Assembly (NCBI GenBank): GCA_019347995.1
Contig: JAHWKH010000077.1
Coordinates: forward strand, 1-9,028
DNA length: 9,028 bases
Direction: 5' to 3'
DNA from: Gemmatimonadota bacterium
GTDB lineage: Bacteria > Gemmatimonadota > Gemmatimonadetes > Longimicrobiales > UBA6960
The position numbers and the translations under genes are program-made. Numbering within the stretch: position 1 is the stretch's first letter; each line of letters starts with the position of its first letter. Under the pieces are notes generated by a model. The model was not told where the DNA came from. It worked only from the letters and a program-made list of their open reading frames with translations, and ran no database searches. Positions 1-6,383 of the stretch are shown in pieces.

Positions 1-282
1 GGCCTGACGTCCGATGAACGTCACGCCCAGGGTGTAGGTCCCGGGGGATAGGTCGGCGACGATCGAGTAGCGGCCCGTCTCGTCGGACAGCGCGCCGAGG
101 CTCGTCCCCCGCACCTGCACCTGCGCCCCCGCGACGGGGTTGCCCGTCACGGCGTCCAGGACCCGTCCCGTGAGGGTGTAGGCGTCCTGGGCCGCGGCCG
201 GTGGTGGCGCCAGGGCGCCGACGGCGATGACGAAGGCGGCGGTGAGCAGGGAAGCCGGATGGGACCGAAGCGGAAGCTGCAT
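1..282 (-). CDS. Exported carboxypeptidase-regulatory-like protein, probable N-terminus of a SusC/RagA-type TonB-dependent receptor (partial)
   Basis: The minus strand from the ATG at 282-280 is open to the window edge, giving 94 residues with no stop, so the gene is cut. Residues 1-33 form a signal peptide: basic MQLPLRSH start, a hydrophobic stretch and a PPPAAAQ|D-like cleavage region. Residues ~36-94 read as a carboxypeptidase-regulatory-like beta-sandwich: GRVLDAVTGNPVAGAQVQV, then a turn with SDETGRYSI and PGTYTLGVTFIG. In SusC/RagA receptors this domain precedes the TonB-dependent plug and barrel, which would bring substrates across the outer membrane. Only the N-terminal domain is visible, so other exported proteins with this domain remain possible. 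The start is well supported: AGGAG lies 7 bases upstream. The gene is 119 bases downstream of the asparaginase on the same strand and could be read through from it or have its own promoter. Confidence 0.75.
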   Translation of the reverse strand, partial: MQLPLRSHPASLLTAAFVIAVGALAPPPAAAQDAYTLTGRVLDAVTGNPVAGAQVQVRGTSLGALSDETGRYSIVADLSPGTYTLGVTFIGRQA

Positions 283-289
283 GGCGGAT

Positions 290-294
290 CTCCT
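290..294 (-). promoter_or_regulatory. Ribosome binding site of the truncated exported protein
   Basis: On the minus strand AGGAG sits 7 bases before the ATG at 282-280. It is a good Shine-Dalgarno match and fixes the start of the exported protein. No clear promoter or rho-independent terminator is visible in the 119-base gap (283-401) between this gene and the asparaginase. Confidence 0.7.
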
Positions 295-401
295 GTGGGG
301 CCACGGCGGTGCTAAGTGACCCTGGACCGGCTACAAGAGATGTACCATGAGCCCTTCTGTTACAGCAGCCCGCGCCTCGAGAATCCCTGCCGCCCCTCGT
401 C

Positions 402-908
402 TCACCCGGCCTCTCCGGCCCGTCCCTCGAACCGTCCCGTGGCCCGGTTCTTCGACACCCCGTCCCAGGGGAACCAGCGGCCGTTCATGGCCACGTACAC
501 GCCCGGGGGCAGCACCTGCACGAAGGAGAGGGCGCTGCCCAGGTTGAAGAGGCCGTCGGAGCTGCCGAAGGCGATGGGGATCATGGCGCCGGTCAGCACG
601 ATCGTCTTGCCCGGGACGCGCTCGGCCAGAACCCGCGCCGTCTCCACCATGGTGTCGGTGCCGTGGGTGATGACGATGCGATCCTCGGGACATCGGGCGC
701 AGCTGTCGGCGACGGTCTCGCGGTCGGCGGCGGTCATCTCGAGGGAGTCCATCATCATGAGGGTGCGGATCTCGAGGTCGAGCGCGCAGCGCCCCTGGCG
801 CAGCATCTCGGGCAGGTGGCTGTCCCCGAAATCCAGGGATCCACGGATCTCGTCGTACTCCTTGTCGAAGGTGCCGCCAGTGACGAAGATGCGGATCGGC
901 TCGGTCAT
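402..908 (-). CDS. Single-domain L-asparaginase-like protein
   Basis: This is a 168-residue protein matching only the N-terminal, active-site-bearing domain of type I/II L-asparaginases, which are usually about 320-350 residues. Seen motifs: TGGTFDK at 10-16 with the probable nucleophilic Thr13, HGTDTMVET at 82-90 with the Thr84/Asp85 pair, LTGAMIP at 105-111, and Lys153, which by position could match the catalytic lysine of classical asparaginases. The smaller C-terminal domain is absent. Downstream sequence does not continue it in any frame, and short one-domain relatives are known, so this is probably a natural short family rather than a truncation. Known family chemistry is hydrolysis of asparagine to aspartate and ammonia; activity and substrate here are inferred. 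It starts 5 bases after the modC stop, with GGAG inside the last modC codons as its probable ribosome binding site, so it appears to be the fourth gene of the molybdate operon. No signal peptide is seen. Confidence 0.85.
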   Translation of the reverse strand: MTEPIRIFVTGGTFDKEYDEIRGSLDFGDSHLPEMLRQGRCALDLEIRTLMMMDSLEMTAADRETVADSCARCPEDRIVITHGTDTMVETARVLAERVPGKTIVLTGAMIPIAFGSSDGLFNLGSALSFVQVLPPGVYVAMNGRWFPWDGVSKNRATGRFEGRAGEAG

Positions 909-913
909 GGCCT

Positions 914-2032
914 CTACTCCACCACCGCGACGCTCTTGATCCGCGCCACCACGTCCCGACCCGGCTCCAGGCCCAGGGCGTCACGGGACCGGCGGGTGAG
1001 GCGAGCCAGCAGATGAGGACCCTCGCCCTGCCGCGGCCCCAGCCGCGCCAGCACCTCCCCACGCTCGCCCTCCCCCAGCTCCACCACGCGCACCGGGAGC
1101 TGGTTGAGGACGCTGGTGTCCTCCTCCCGCCGGAGTCCCACCACCACGTCGCCGGCGCGCACCTCCACGCGCAGCGCCGAGCCCTCGGTCCCGTCGTGGC
1201 GGCGGATCCACAGCGGTCCCCATGGCGAGGCCACGCGGCTCAGCTCGTAGACGTCGTCGTGCTCCAGCAAGGCCGCGTCGACCACGACGCCGGCCGCGTC
1301 GCCCCGCCAGCGCGCGAAGTCGGTGCGGGAGAGGACCTCGGCGGGCGTGCCGGAGGCGGCGACGCAACCGCCCACCAACCACACCATCCGATCGGACAGG
1401 CGCGTCACCTCCCGCAGCTCGTGGCTCACGTACATGAGGGGAATGGCGAGCCGGGCCGGCAGGGCCTCCAGATACGGCAGGATCTCCCGGCGGCCGGGCT
1501 CGTCGAGGGCCGCCAGGGGCTCGTCCATGAGGAGGAGCCGTGGGGCCGCCAGCAGCGCCCGGGCCACGGCCACCCGCTGGCGCTCGCCGCCCGACAGGCG
1601 CCCGGGATCCCGGTCCAGGAGAGGCCCCACCCCCAGCCACGCCACCGCCTCGTCCCACGTGGGCGTGGCCACCGCCGGAGCGTCCGTCCCGGCGCCCCGC
1701 GCCCGCTTCGCGGCGTAGCGCAGGTTGTCCCGCACGGAGAGGTGGGAGAAGAGGTCCGCCTCCTGGAAGACGAAGCCCACCCTGCGCCGGTGGGGCGGCA
1801 CGAAGACGCCGGCGGCATCGTCCTGCCATACGCTTCCGCCCAGCCGCACCCGTCCACCCGGCGCCCGCTCGAGGCCGGCGAGGCACCGCAGGAGGGTGGT
1901 CTTGCCGGAGCCCGACGGCCCGAACAGACCGGTGACGCCGAGGGCGGGGAGCTCCAGCTCCGCGTCGAGGGAGAAATCGCCCCGGGAGAGGGCCACGCGC
2001 GCTTCGAGCAGGGGAGCGGAAAGGGCGCTCAC
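914..2032 (-). CDS. modC: Molybdate ABC transporter ATP-binding protein ModC
   Basis: The 372-residue ATPase of a molybdate importer hydrolyses ATP on the cytoplasmic side of ModB. Seen motifs: Walker A GPSGSGKTT (38-46), Q-loop Gln90, signature LSGGERQRVAVARAL (146-160), Walker B LLLMDEPLAALD (166-177) and switch His204. Residues ~290-370 form a C-terminal Mop/TOBE-type domain (SVLNQLPVRVVEL, 307-319, then a second half to KSVAVVE). In the family this domain binds oxyanion and separates ModC from generic ABC ATPases. The chosen start is the GTG at 2032-2030, which overlaps the modB stop as GTGA. The frame stays open far upstream of it, but those residues are the modB shadow and have no homology. 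Translational coupling to modB is likely. Sulfate or tungstate specificity cannot be excluded from sequence alone, but the Mop domain and the modAB partners favour molybdate. Confidence 0.93.
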   Translation of the reverse strand: MSALSAPLLEARVALSRGDFSLDAELELPALGVTGLFGPSGSGKTTLLRCLAGLERAPGGRVRLGGSVWQDDAAGVFVPPHRRRVGFVFQEADLFSHLSVRDNLRYAAKRARGAGTDAPAVATPTWDEAVAWLGVGPLLDRDPGRLSGGERQRVAVARALLAAPRLLLMDEPLAALDEPGRREILPYLEALPARLAIPLMYVSHELREVTRLSDRMVWLVGGCVAASGTPAEVLSRTDFARWRGDAAGVVVDAALLEHDDVYELSRVASPWGPLWIRRHDGTEGSALRVEVRAGDVVVGLRREEDTSVLNQLPVRVVELGEGERGEVLARLGPRQGEGPHLLARLTRRSRDALGLEPGRDVVARIKSVAVVE

Positions 2033-2712
2033 AGCCGCGGCGTCTCGAAGCGGCGGTTGAAGGCGTACACCACCACGAGGACCGCGAACGAGAAGACGAG
2101 CATGCCCGCCGCCAGGACGTGCGCCGCCGCGTAGTCCATGGCCTCCACGTGCTCGAAGATGGCGATGGAGACGACCCGGGTCCGGCCGGGGATGCTGCCG
2201 CCGATCATGAGCACCACCCCGAACTCCCCCACCGTGTGGGCGAACGCCAGGGTCGCGGCGGTCAGGAAGCCCGGGCGGGCCAGGGGGAGCACCACGCTCA
2301 CGAAGCGGTCCAGCGGCGACGCGCCCAGCGTCGCGGCCACTTCCAGGGGCCGGCGGCCCACGGCGGTGAAGGCGTTCTGGAGGGGCTGGACCACGAACGG
2401 CATCGAGTAGAGGACGGATCCCACGACCAGCCCGGGGAAGGAGAAGACCAGCCGGGTGCCGCCCATGGACTCCCAGGCGCCTCCCAGCGCGCCCCGCGGG
2501 CTCAGCAGCACCAGCAGATAGAAGCCCAGCACCGTGGGCGGAAGCACCAGCGGCAGCGCCACCAGGGCCTCCACGGCCGGGCGCAGGCGGGACCGGGTCC
2601 GGGCGAGCCACCAGGCCAGCGGCGTCCCCACCACCAGGAGCACGGCCGTGCTCAGGGCCGCCAGGCGCGCCGTGACGAGGATCGCCTGCACGTCGGCTCC
2701 GGAGAGGATCAC
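2029..2712 (-). CDS. modB: Molybdate ABC transporter permease ModB
   Basis: This 227-residue inner-membrane permease has about five hydrophobic segments (roughly 10-36, 47-70, 88-108, 149-170 and 198-218). The EAA coupling loop is at 124-148 (EVAATLGASPLDRF followed by VLPLARPG) and would dock on ModC. Other ModB-type stretches are LPLVLPPTVLGFYLL (53-67) and AHTVGEFGVVLMIGG (158-172). The length is normal for the family. It starts with GTG (2712-2710) overlapping the modA stop as GTGA, and its own stop overlaps the modC GTG in the same way, so all three transporter subunits are probably translationally coupled. With ModA and ModC it would form the molybdate import channel. Confidence 0.93.
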   Translation of the reverse strand: MILSGADVQAILVTARLAALSTAVLLVVGTPLAWWLARTRSRLRPAVEALVALPLVLPPTVLGFYLLVLLSPRGALGGAWESMGGTRLVFSFPGLVVGSVLYSMPFVVQPLQNAFTAVGRRPLEVAATLGASPLDRFVSVVLPLARPGFLTAATLAFAHTVGEFGVVLMIGGSIPGRTRVVSIAIFEHVEAMDYAAAHVLAAGMLVFSFAVLVVVYAFNRRFETPRL

Positions 2713-3509
2713 GGGCCTCCGGCCGGGCCGTAGCCGCGGGAGCGCAGGATCTCGCGCACCGACGGCCTGGAGAGGAACCCGGCGAACGCCCGCGCCGTCC
2801 TGTTGTCGGCCCCACGGGCCATCAGCACCATCCCCTGCCGGATGGGGTCGTGGAGGGAATCGGGCACCAGCCAGTACGACGCCGGCGGCTCGCCCACGAC
2901 CTGGGAGAGGGCCACGAATCCCAGCTCGGCGCCGCCGGAGCGCACGAACTGGAGCGCCTGCCCCACGCTCTCGCCCCGGGCCATCCGCTCCTCCACCACC
3001 GATCCCAGGCCGAGACGCTCCAGCGTCTGCATGGCCGCTCTGCCGTACGGCGCCGTGCGGGGATTGGCCACGGCGAGGCGCTGCCAGGAGCCACCCCGCA
3101 GATCGGCGGGCCCGCGCACCGTGTCGAGCCCGGGGGCGTAGAGCACCAGGCGTCCTTCGGCGTACGTGGCGCGCGACCCGGCGACGACGAGGTCCTCCTC
3201 CTCGAGGAGCCGGGGACGCTCCTCGTCGGCCGCCAGGAAGAGGTCGAAGGGCGCACCCTCCCGGAGCTGGGCGTAGAGCTGGCCGGTGGAGCCCACGGTG
3301 AGGCGCACCTCCCGCCCCGTCTCCGCGGTGAAGCGGTCGGCGAGGACGCGCGCCACGTCCGCGAAGTTCGCCGCCACGGCGACGTGGGTCACGCGGCTAT
3401 CCGCCGCCTCGCGTCCGCAGCCGCCGGGGAAGGCGGCGGCCGCCAGACCGGCCACGACCCATCGCCCCGATCCCCGACGCCTCCACCGGAACACCCCTCG
3501 CTCGGCCAT
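2709..3509 (-). CDS. modA: Molybdate-binding periplasmic (lipo)protein ModA
   Basis: This 266-residue solute-binding protein captures molybdate outside the inner membrane and delivers it to ModB. After a basic N-terminus (RWRRRGSGRW) comes a short hydrophobic stretch ending in FPGGC, so Cys31 may be a lipid anchor. The lipobox is imperfect (Pro rather than Leu at -3). ModA family signatures follow: VAVAANFADVARVL (43-56), GSTGQLYAQLREGAPFDLF (73-91), AADEER (93-98), and ANPRTAPYG (148-156). The stretch AANF stands where the E. coli protein has AAAS; both are oxyanion-contact variants seen in the family. It is the first gene of the operon and is divergent from the ATP-grasp-SET gene. No Shine-Dalgarno precedes the ATG at 3509-3507, which fits a leaderless transcript (see the promoter entry). 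Tungstate binding is also possible. Confidence 0.92.
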   Translation of the reverse strand: MAERGVFRWRRRGSGRWVVAGLAAAAFPGGCGREAADSRVTHVAVAANFADVARVLADRFTAETGREVRLTVGSTGQLYAQLREGAPFDLFLAADEERPRLLEEEDLVVAGSRATYAEGRLVLYAPGLDTVRGPADLRGGSWQRLAVANPRTAPYGRAAMQTLERLGLGSVVEERMARGESVGQALQFVRSGGAELGFVALSQVVGEPPASYWLVPDSLHDPIRQGMVLMARGADNRTARAFAGFLSRPSVREILRSRGYGPAGGP

Positions 3510-3641
3510 GGCGGTAGCATACGGGCGTCACGGCACCGGCGAAACGTGGCCCGCCGCCGCGGGAGCCGCACCGCTGGCGCGGCGCCCGGCCTCGCCCCAT
3601 CCTGCGCGCGCGCTCCCTCCGGACTCCCGCCATCACGGCCC
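3510..3641. other. Divergent intergenic region between modA and the ATP-grasp-SET gene
   Basis: The 132 bases must hold the promoters of both divergent units. Apart from the candidate modA promoter, it contains a short CG dinucleotide run (about 3604-3612) and GC-rich sequence. There is no convincing Shine-Dalgarno before the ATG at 3642 and no clear plus-strand promoter. Confidence 0.5.
3516..3544 (-). promoter_or_regulatory. Candidate sigma70-type promoter of the mod operon
   Basis: Read on the minus strand, TTTCGC (3544-3539) and TATGCT (3521-3516) are separated by 17 bases, matching 3 of 6 and 4 of 6 consensus positions. The -10 ends only 6 bases before the modA ATG, so transcription would begin at or next to the start codon. 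That would explain why no ribosome binding site is present. No recognisable ModE operator or molybdenum-cofactor riboswitch was seen. The call is weak because of the high GC background. Confidence 0.3.
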
Positions 3642-5078
3642 ATGCGCATCTGCCTCCTCACCGACGACGACCTCTCCCGTCCGCCCCCGCCCGGCGACTG
3701 GCACTGCGACCCGCGGCCGCACCTGCCCGAGGCCGACTGGGAGGTGGCCACGCTGAACAAGAAGACCGCCGTCAAGCGCATCCTCGAGCTGTCCCGCCAG
3801 GGCTTCGACGTCTTCTTCAACCTGTGCGACGGCGCGTGGGACGAGGGTAGGCCGGGCATCGAGGTGGTACAGACGCTCGAGCGCCTGGACGTGCCGTTCA
3901 CCGGGGCGACGTCCGCGTTCTTCGAGCCCTCCAGGGAGGCCATGAAGCGCGTGTGCGCCGCCTGGGGCGTCGATACTCCGGGCCACGACGTGGAGCGGGC
4001 GGCCGAGACGCTGCGCTATCCGCTGATCGTGAAGCACCCCAGTAGCTACGCCAGCGTCGGCCTCACGCCCGATTCACGGGTCGAGGGCGCGGAGGCCCTG
4101 CGGACGCAGGCCGCCCTCATGATGGACGCCTACGGCAGCGCCCTGCTGGAGGAGTTCATCGAAGGCCGCGAGTTCACCGTCCTCGTCGCCGAGGACCCCG
4201 CGGACGCCTCCACCCCCTCGACGTACACGCCCATCGAGTTCCGCTTTCCCGAGGGCACGACCTTCAAGCACTACGCGCTCAAATGGGTGGACTTCCACGC
4301 CATGGGCGACGCGCCGGTGAGCGATCCCGAGCTGGAGGCGCGGCTCCGGGACGCGTCGGCCCGCCTCTTCCTGGGTCTCGGCGGCGCGGGCTTCGGCCGC
4401 TGCGACCTGCGCGTGGACGCGGCGGGTCGGCCGTGGATGCTCGAGATCAACCCCAACTGTGGCGTCTACTACCCGGAGGAGGATCCGGGCAGTGCCGACC
4501 TCTGCCTGCGTTGCGACCCGGCCGGTCACGCGGGCTTCACCCGCCAGCTCGTCGACGCGGCGCTGGCCCGTCACGCGCGGCGTCGCCGTGGTTGGGAGGT
4601 GCGCTCGACGCGCGGCGGTGACTACGGCCTCTTCGCCACGCGGGCCTTCTCGCCGGGCGAGCGCGTCGTGGGCTTCGAGGAGGAGTCCCACCACCTCGTG
4701 ACCCGCTCCCACGTCGAGCGCACCTGGTGCGAGCCGCAGGCCACCTGGTTCCGCACGTACGCGTGGCCGCTCACGGAGGAGATCTACGTGATCTGGGGGC
4801 CCGACCCGGAGAGCTGGAAGCCGCTGAACCACGCGTGCGAGCCCAGCGCGTGGCTCGAGGGCCTGGACGTGGTGGCACGGCTCCCGCTGGAGCCGGGAGA
4901 CGAGATCACGATGGACTACGCCACCTTCTGCAACGAGCTCATGCCCAGCTTCGAATGCGTCTGCGGCGCGGCGGCCTGCCGCGGCACGATCACCGGCCGG
5001 GACCACCTGACCGACGCCGCCGGACGCTACGGCGTCCACGTCTCCGACTACGTGCGCCGGAAGCGGTCCGACGCGTGA
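3642..5078 (+). CDS. ATP-grasp (D-Ala-D-Ala ligase-like) - SET methyltransferase fusion protein
   Basis: This 478-residue, two-domain protein has no signal peptide and is probably cytosolic. Residues 1-~305 are an ATP-grasp ligase related to D-Ala-D-Ala ligases: FFNLCDG (58-64), VPFTG (84-88), nucleotide-site lysine in IVKHPSSYASVG (129-140, Lys131), LEEFIEGREF (169-178), and the metal-binding tail with Asp255, Glu268 and Asn270 in MLEINPNCG (266-274). After a basic linker (HARRRRG, 311-317), residues ~318-452 are a SET domain: GDYGLFATRAF (326-336), the NH-S/A-C-x-P equivalent NHACEPSAW (396-404), GDEITMDYATF (419-429) and a post-SET-like CVCGAAAC (439-446). ATP-grasp enzymes join a carboxylate to an amine through an acyl phosphate; SET domains transfer methyl from S-adenosylmethionine to protein lysine. 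The substrate is unknown. The frame is open upstream, but homology begins at this ATG (MRICLLTDDD). Its stop overlaps the next gene. Confidence 0.88.
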   Translation: MRICLLTDDDLSRPPPPGDWHCDPRPHLPEADWEVATLNKKTAVKRILELSRQGFDVFFNLCDGAWDEGRPGIEVVQTLERLDVPFTGATSAFFEPSREAMKRVCAAWGVDTPGHDVERAAETLRYPLIVKHPSSYASVGLTPDSRVEGAEALRTQAALMMDAYGSALLEEFIEGREFTVLVAEDPADASTPSTYTPIEFRFPEGTTFKHYALKWVDFHAMGDAPVSDPELEARLRDASARLFLGLGGAGFGRCDLRVDAAGRPWMLEINPNCGVYYPEEDPGSADLCLRCDPAGHAGFTRQLVDAALARHARRRRGWEVRSTRGGDYGLFATRAFSPGERVVGFEEESHHLVTRSHVERTWCEPQATWFRTYAWPLTEEIYVIWGPDPESWKPLNHACEPSAWLEGLDVVARLPLEPGDEITMDYATFCNELMPSFECVCGAAACRGTITGRDHLTDAAGRYGVHVSDYVRRKRSDA

Positions 5079-5413
5079 GCACGCACGAGGAGCAGGAGCA
5101 GGAAGGGGGCGTGCGCCACGTCCCCGGACAGCGCTTCGAGATGGCGACGGAGGCGGGAACGGCCACGCTGGAGTACCGCCGCGACGGCGACACCCTGCAC
5201 CTCACCCACACGGAGGTTCCGCGGGAGGACGAAGGACGGGGCGAGGGCGGACGGCTCGTGGAGCACGTCCTGGGATGGGCGAGGACGGAAGGGCTGCACG
5301 TCGTCCCGGACTGCCCGTTCGTGTCGTCCTGGATCCGCCGCCACCCCGAGCACCTGGACCTGGTCCCGGAGGACTGGCCGGGGCGGGAGCGGCTCGTCCG
5401 GGAGAAGCCGTAG
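5075..5413 (+). CDS. YjdJ-like GNAT-family N-acetyltransferase
   Basis: This 112-residue protein is of the short GCN5-related acetyltransferase type (YjdJ-like). Its core matches the family along most of its length: RFEMATEAGTATLEYRRDG (20-38), LHLTHTEVPRE (41-51), a G-R-G-x-G-G acetyl-CoA loop (54-59), and the end motif VVPDCPFVSSWIRRHPEH (76-93), where the cysteine and RRHPE are typical. Members use acetyl-CoA to acetylate an amine; this branch's substrates are largely unknown. The GTG at 5075-5077 overlaps the preceding TGA as GTGA, implying coupled translation with the ATP-grasp-SET fusion. An internal ATG at residue 23 would cut into the conserved core, so the GTG start is preferred. Residues 1-15 are a variable acidic leader. 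The next gene converges from the other strand 20 bases on. Confidence 0.87.
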   Translation: MSTHEEQEQEGGVRHVPGQRFEMATEAGTATLEYRRDGDTLHLTHTEVPREDEGRGEGGRLVEHVLGWARTEGLHVVPDCPFVSSWIRRHPEHLDLVPEDWPGRERLVREKP

Positions 5414-5437
5414 CGGGCAGCCCCGGGGCCGGGCTAC
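5410..5437. terminator. Possible bidirectional terminator hairpin between convergent genes
   Basis: The 20-base gap and both flanking stop codons form an inverted structure. GTAGC (5410-5414, containing the GNAT stop) pairs with GCTAC (5433-5437, containing the stop of the minus-strand gene). Inside lies the perfect palindrome GCCCCGGGGC (5420-5429). There is no T-tract on either strand, so efficiency as an intrinsic terminator is uncertain. Confidence 0.4.
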
Positions 5438-6084
5438 AGGCGGGCGCGCAACGCCTCCCCCAGATCATGTGCGAGCAGGGGCACCTCGCGTCCGCCGACG
5501 TACACCGTGACGTCCTCATCGTGGAGCTGGCTCCACAGATGATTGGCCATGACGGCCGCCGCGTCGGGTGAGCCGTACTGCGCCAGGAACCGGTGCCGCG
5601 ACGGCTCGCCCTCCCCCGCCTCGACACCTTCGTAGACGAGGATGCCCGCGCCCCGGATCCGGCGCACCTGTCCCGCCTCGAGGTCCTGCCGCACCATCAG
5701 CCTCCGGGGCAGCGTCGTCTCCAGCGTCTCGAGGACGATCTCCGCCACCGCGGACCCGGCCACAGGCTCGCCGATGCGGCCGGGATCGTACTCGACCTCC
5801 TCCAGCGGCGGCGGCGAGGCTCGGTCCTCCGCCGGGTGGGCCCGGCGCAGCGCCATCTCGAGGTAGTCGTCGGAGAGCCCGGATGCCCAGTAGCTCAGAT
5901 GCTCGTAGCGGCTCTGGGTGGTCTCCCGGCGGGTCCTGAGCGCGGAGCCCTCGCCGCGGGGGAGGAACTCGATCCATCCCTCCCAGTGGCCGTTCTCGTC
6001 CTCCTCGCCGCGGATCCTGGCCGTGTAGGTCCGGCCCTCCTCGTCGTTCAGCGGGAGGGAGAATTCGTGCACGAGCTCGCTCAT
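5434..6084 (-). CDS. Hypothetical protein of 216 residues
   Basis: I do not recognise a named family. The start at 6084-6082 is well supported by AGGAGGAG just upstream, while the frame's earlier upstream start (6201) would add 39 low-complexity residues and lacks this signal. Two parts can be seen. Residues 1-~82 look like a compact beta-rich module (FSLPLNDEEGRTYTARIRG, then HWEGWIEFLP, 33-42) followed by a helix with RRETTQSRYEHLSYWASGL (52-70) and YLEMALRRA (74-82). After an acidic, proline-rich linker (83-108), residues ~110-216 form an alpha/beta part ending in a conserved-looking helix and VTVYVGGREVPLLAHDLG (192-209). No signal peptide, membrane span or metal motif is present, so it is probably cytosolic. 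It converges with the GNAT gene and diverges from infC. Codon use is like that of its neighbours. Confidence 0.8.
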   Translation of the reverse strand: MSELVHEFSLPLNDEEGRTYTARIRGEEDENGHWEGWIEFLPRGEGSALRTRRETTQSRYEHLSYWASGLSDDYLEMALRRAHPAEDRASPPPLEEVEYDPGRIGEPVAGSAVAEIVLETLETTLPRRLMVRQDLEAGQVRRIRGAGILVYEGVEAGEGEPSRHRFLAQYGSPDAAAVMANHLWSQLHDEDVTVYVGGREVPLLAHDLGEALRARL

Positions 6085-6086
6085 GT

Positions 6087-6096
6087 CGCTCCTCCT
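6087..6096 (-). promoter_or_regulatory. Strong ribosome binding site of the hypothetical protein
   Basis: On the minus strand AGGAGGAG precedes the ATG at 6084-6082 with about 4-8 bases of spacing depending on the register. This is the best Shine-Dalgarno in the window apart from that of infC and decides the start of the 216-residue protein. Confidence 0.7.
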
Positions 6097-6332
6097 GAGG
6101 GTCGGGCCCCAGGGAATGAGCAACGGACATGCCCCACCGCTGGAGCCCATGGAGCTCCGAGCTGCACCCGGGGAGGCGACGCTCAGCGAGGTCGCCGCCA
6201 CACCGGGATCCTGGGGGACCGCGTGCGGCGCCGCGCGCGCGCTCGCCCTCGCGGCGGGACCTCGGGGCGCGTACGGTGTAGGGCAAAGAGCGGGAGGCCG
6301 CGCCGGAACGGCCCGTGCATCCCGTCTACGCC

Positions 6333-6353
6333 GGGACCGGACACGCCGGTCCC
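6333..6353 (+). promoter_or_regulatory. Hairpin in the infC leader
   Basis: GGGACCGG (6333-6340) and CCGGTCCC (6346-6353) form a perfect 8-bp stem with the loop ACACG, 30 bases before the infC start. No T-tract follows, so it is not a typical attenuator. It may be an mRNA stability or control element, which is an inference. Confidence 0.4.
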
Positions 6354-6369
6354 ACGACCGACCCAGGAA

Positions 6370-6375
6370 GGGAGG
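6370..6375 (+). promoter_or_regulatory. infC ribosome binding site
   Basis: GGGAGG lies 8 bases before the ATT at 6384-6386. This spacing supports initiation at ATT. The competing starts are the GTG at 6315, which has no Shine-Dalgarno, and the GTG at 6399, which is too far downstream of this site. Confidence 0.75.
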
Positions 6376-6383
6376 AAACTGAG

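Larger units (their letters stand above)
6085..6383. other. Divergent intergenic region between the hypothetical gene and infC
   Basis: This 299-base stretch has no gene I can support. It holds the two ribosome binding sites at its ends, a GGAGCTCC palindrome (6151-6158) and the infC leader hairpin (6333-6353). Promoters for both directions should lie here, but I found no hexamer pair good enough to call. thrS, the usual upstream neighbour of infC, is absent. Confidence 0.5.

Noticed and set aside
316..939. Plus-strand frame opposite the asparaginase
   Set aside because: It is Ser/Arg/Pro-rich shadow sequence; the minus-strand asparaginase motifs are unmistakable.
2033..2815. Long N-terminal extension of the ModC frame
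   Set aside because: It is an arginine/glycine-rich shadow of modB in another frame; the GTG at 2032 begins true ABC ATPase homology.
2850..3641. Upstream extension of the ATP-grasp-SET reading frame across modA
   Set aside because: The frame is open but lies antisense to modA, and ATP-grasp homology begins only at the ATG at 3642.
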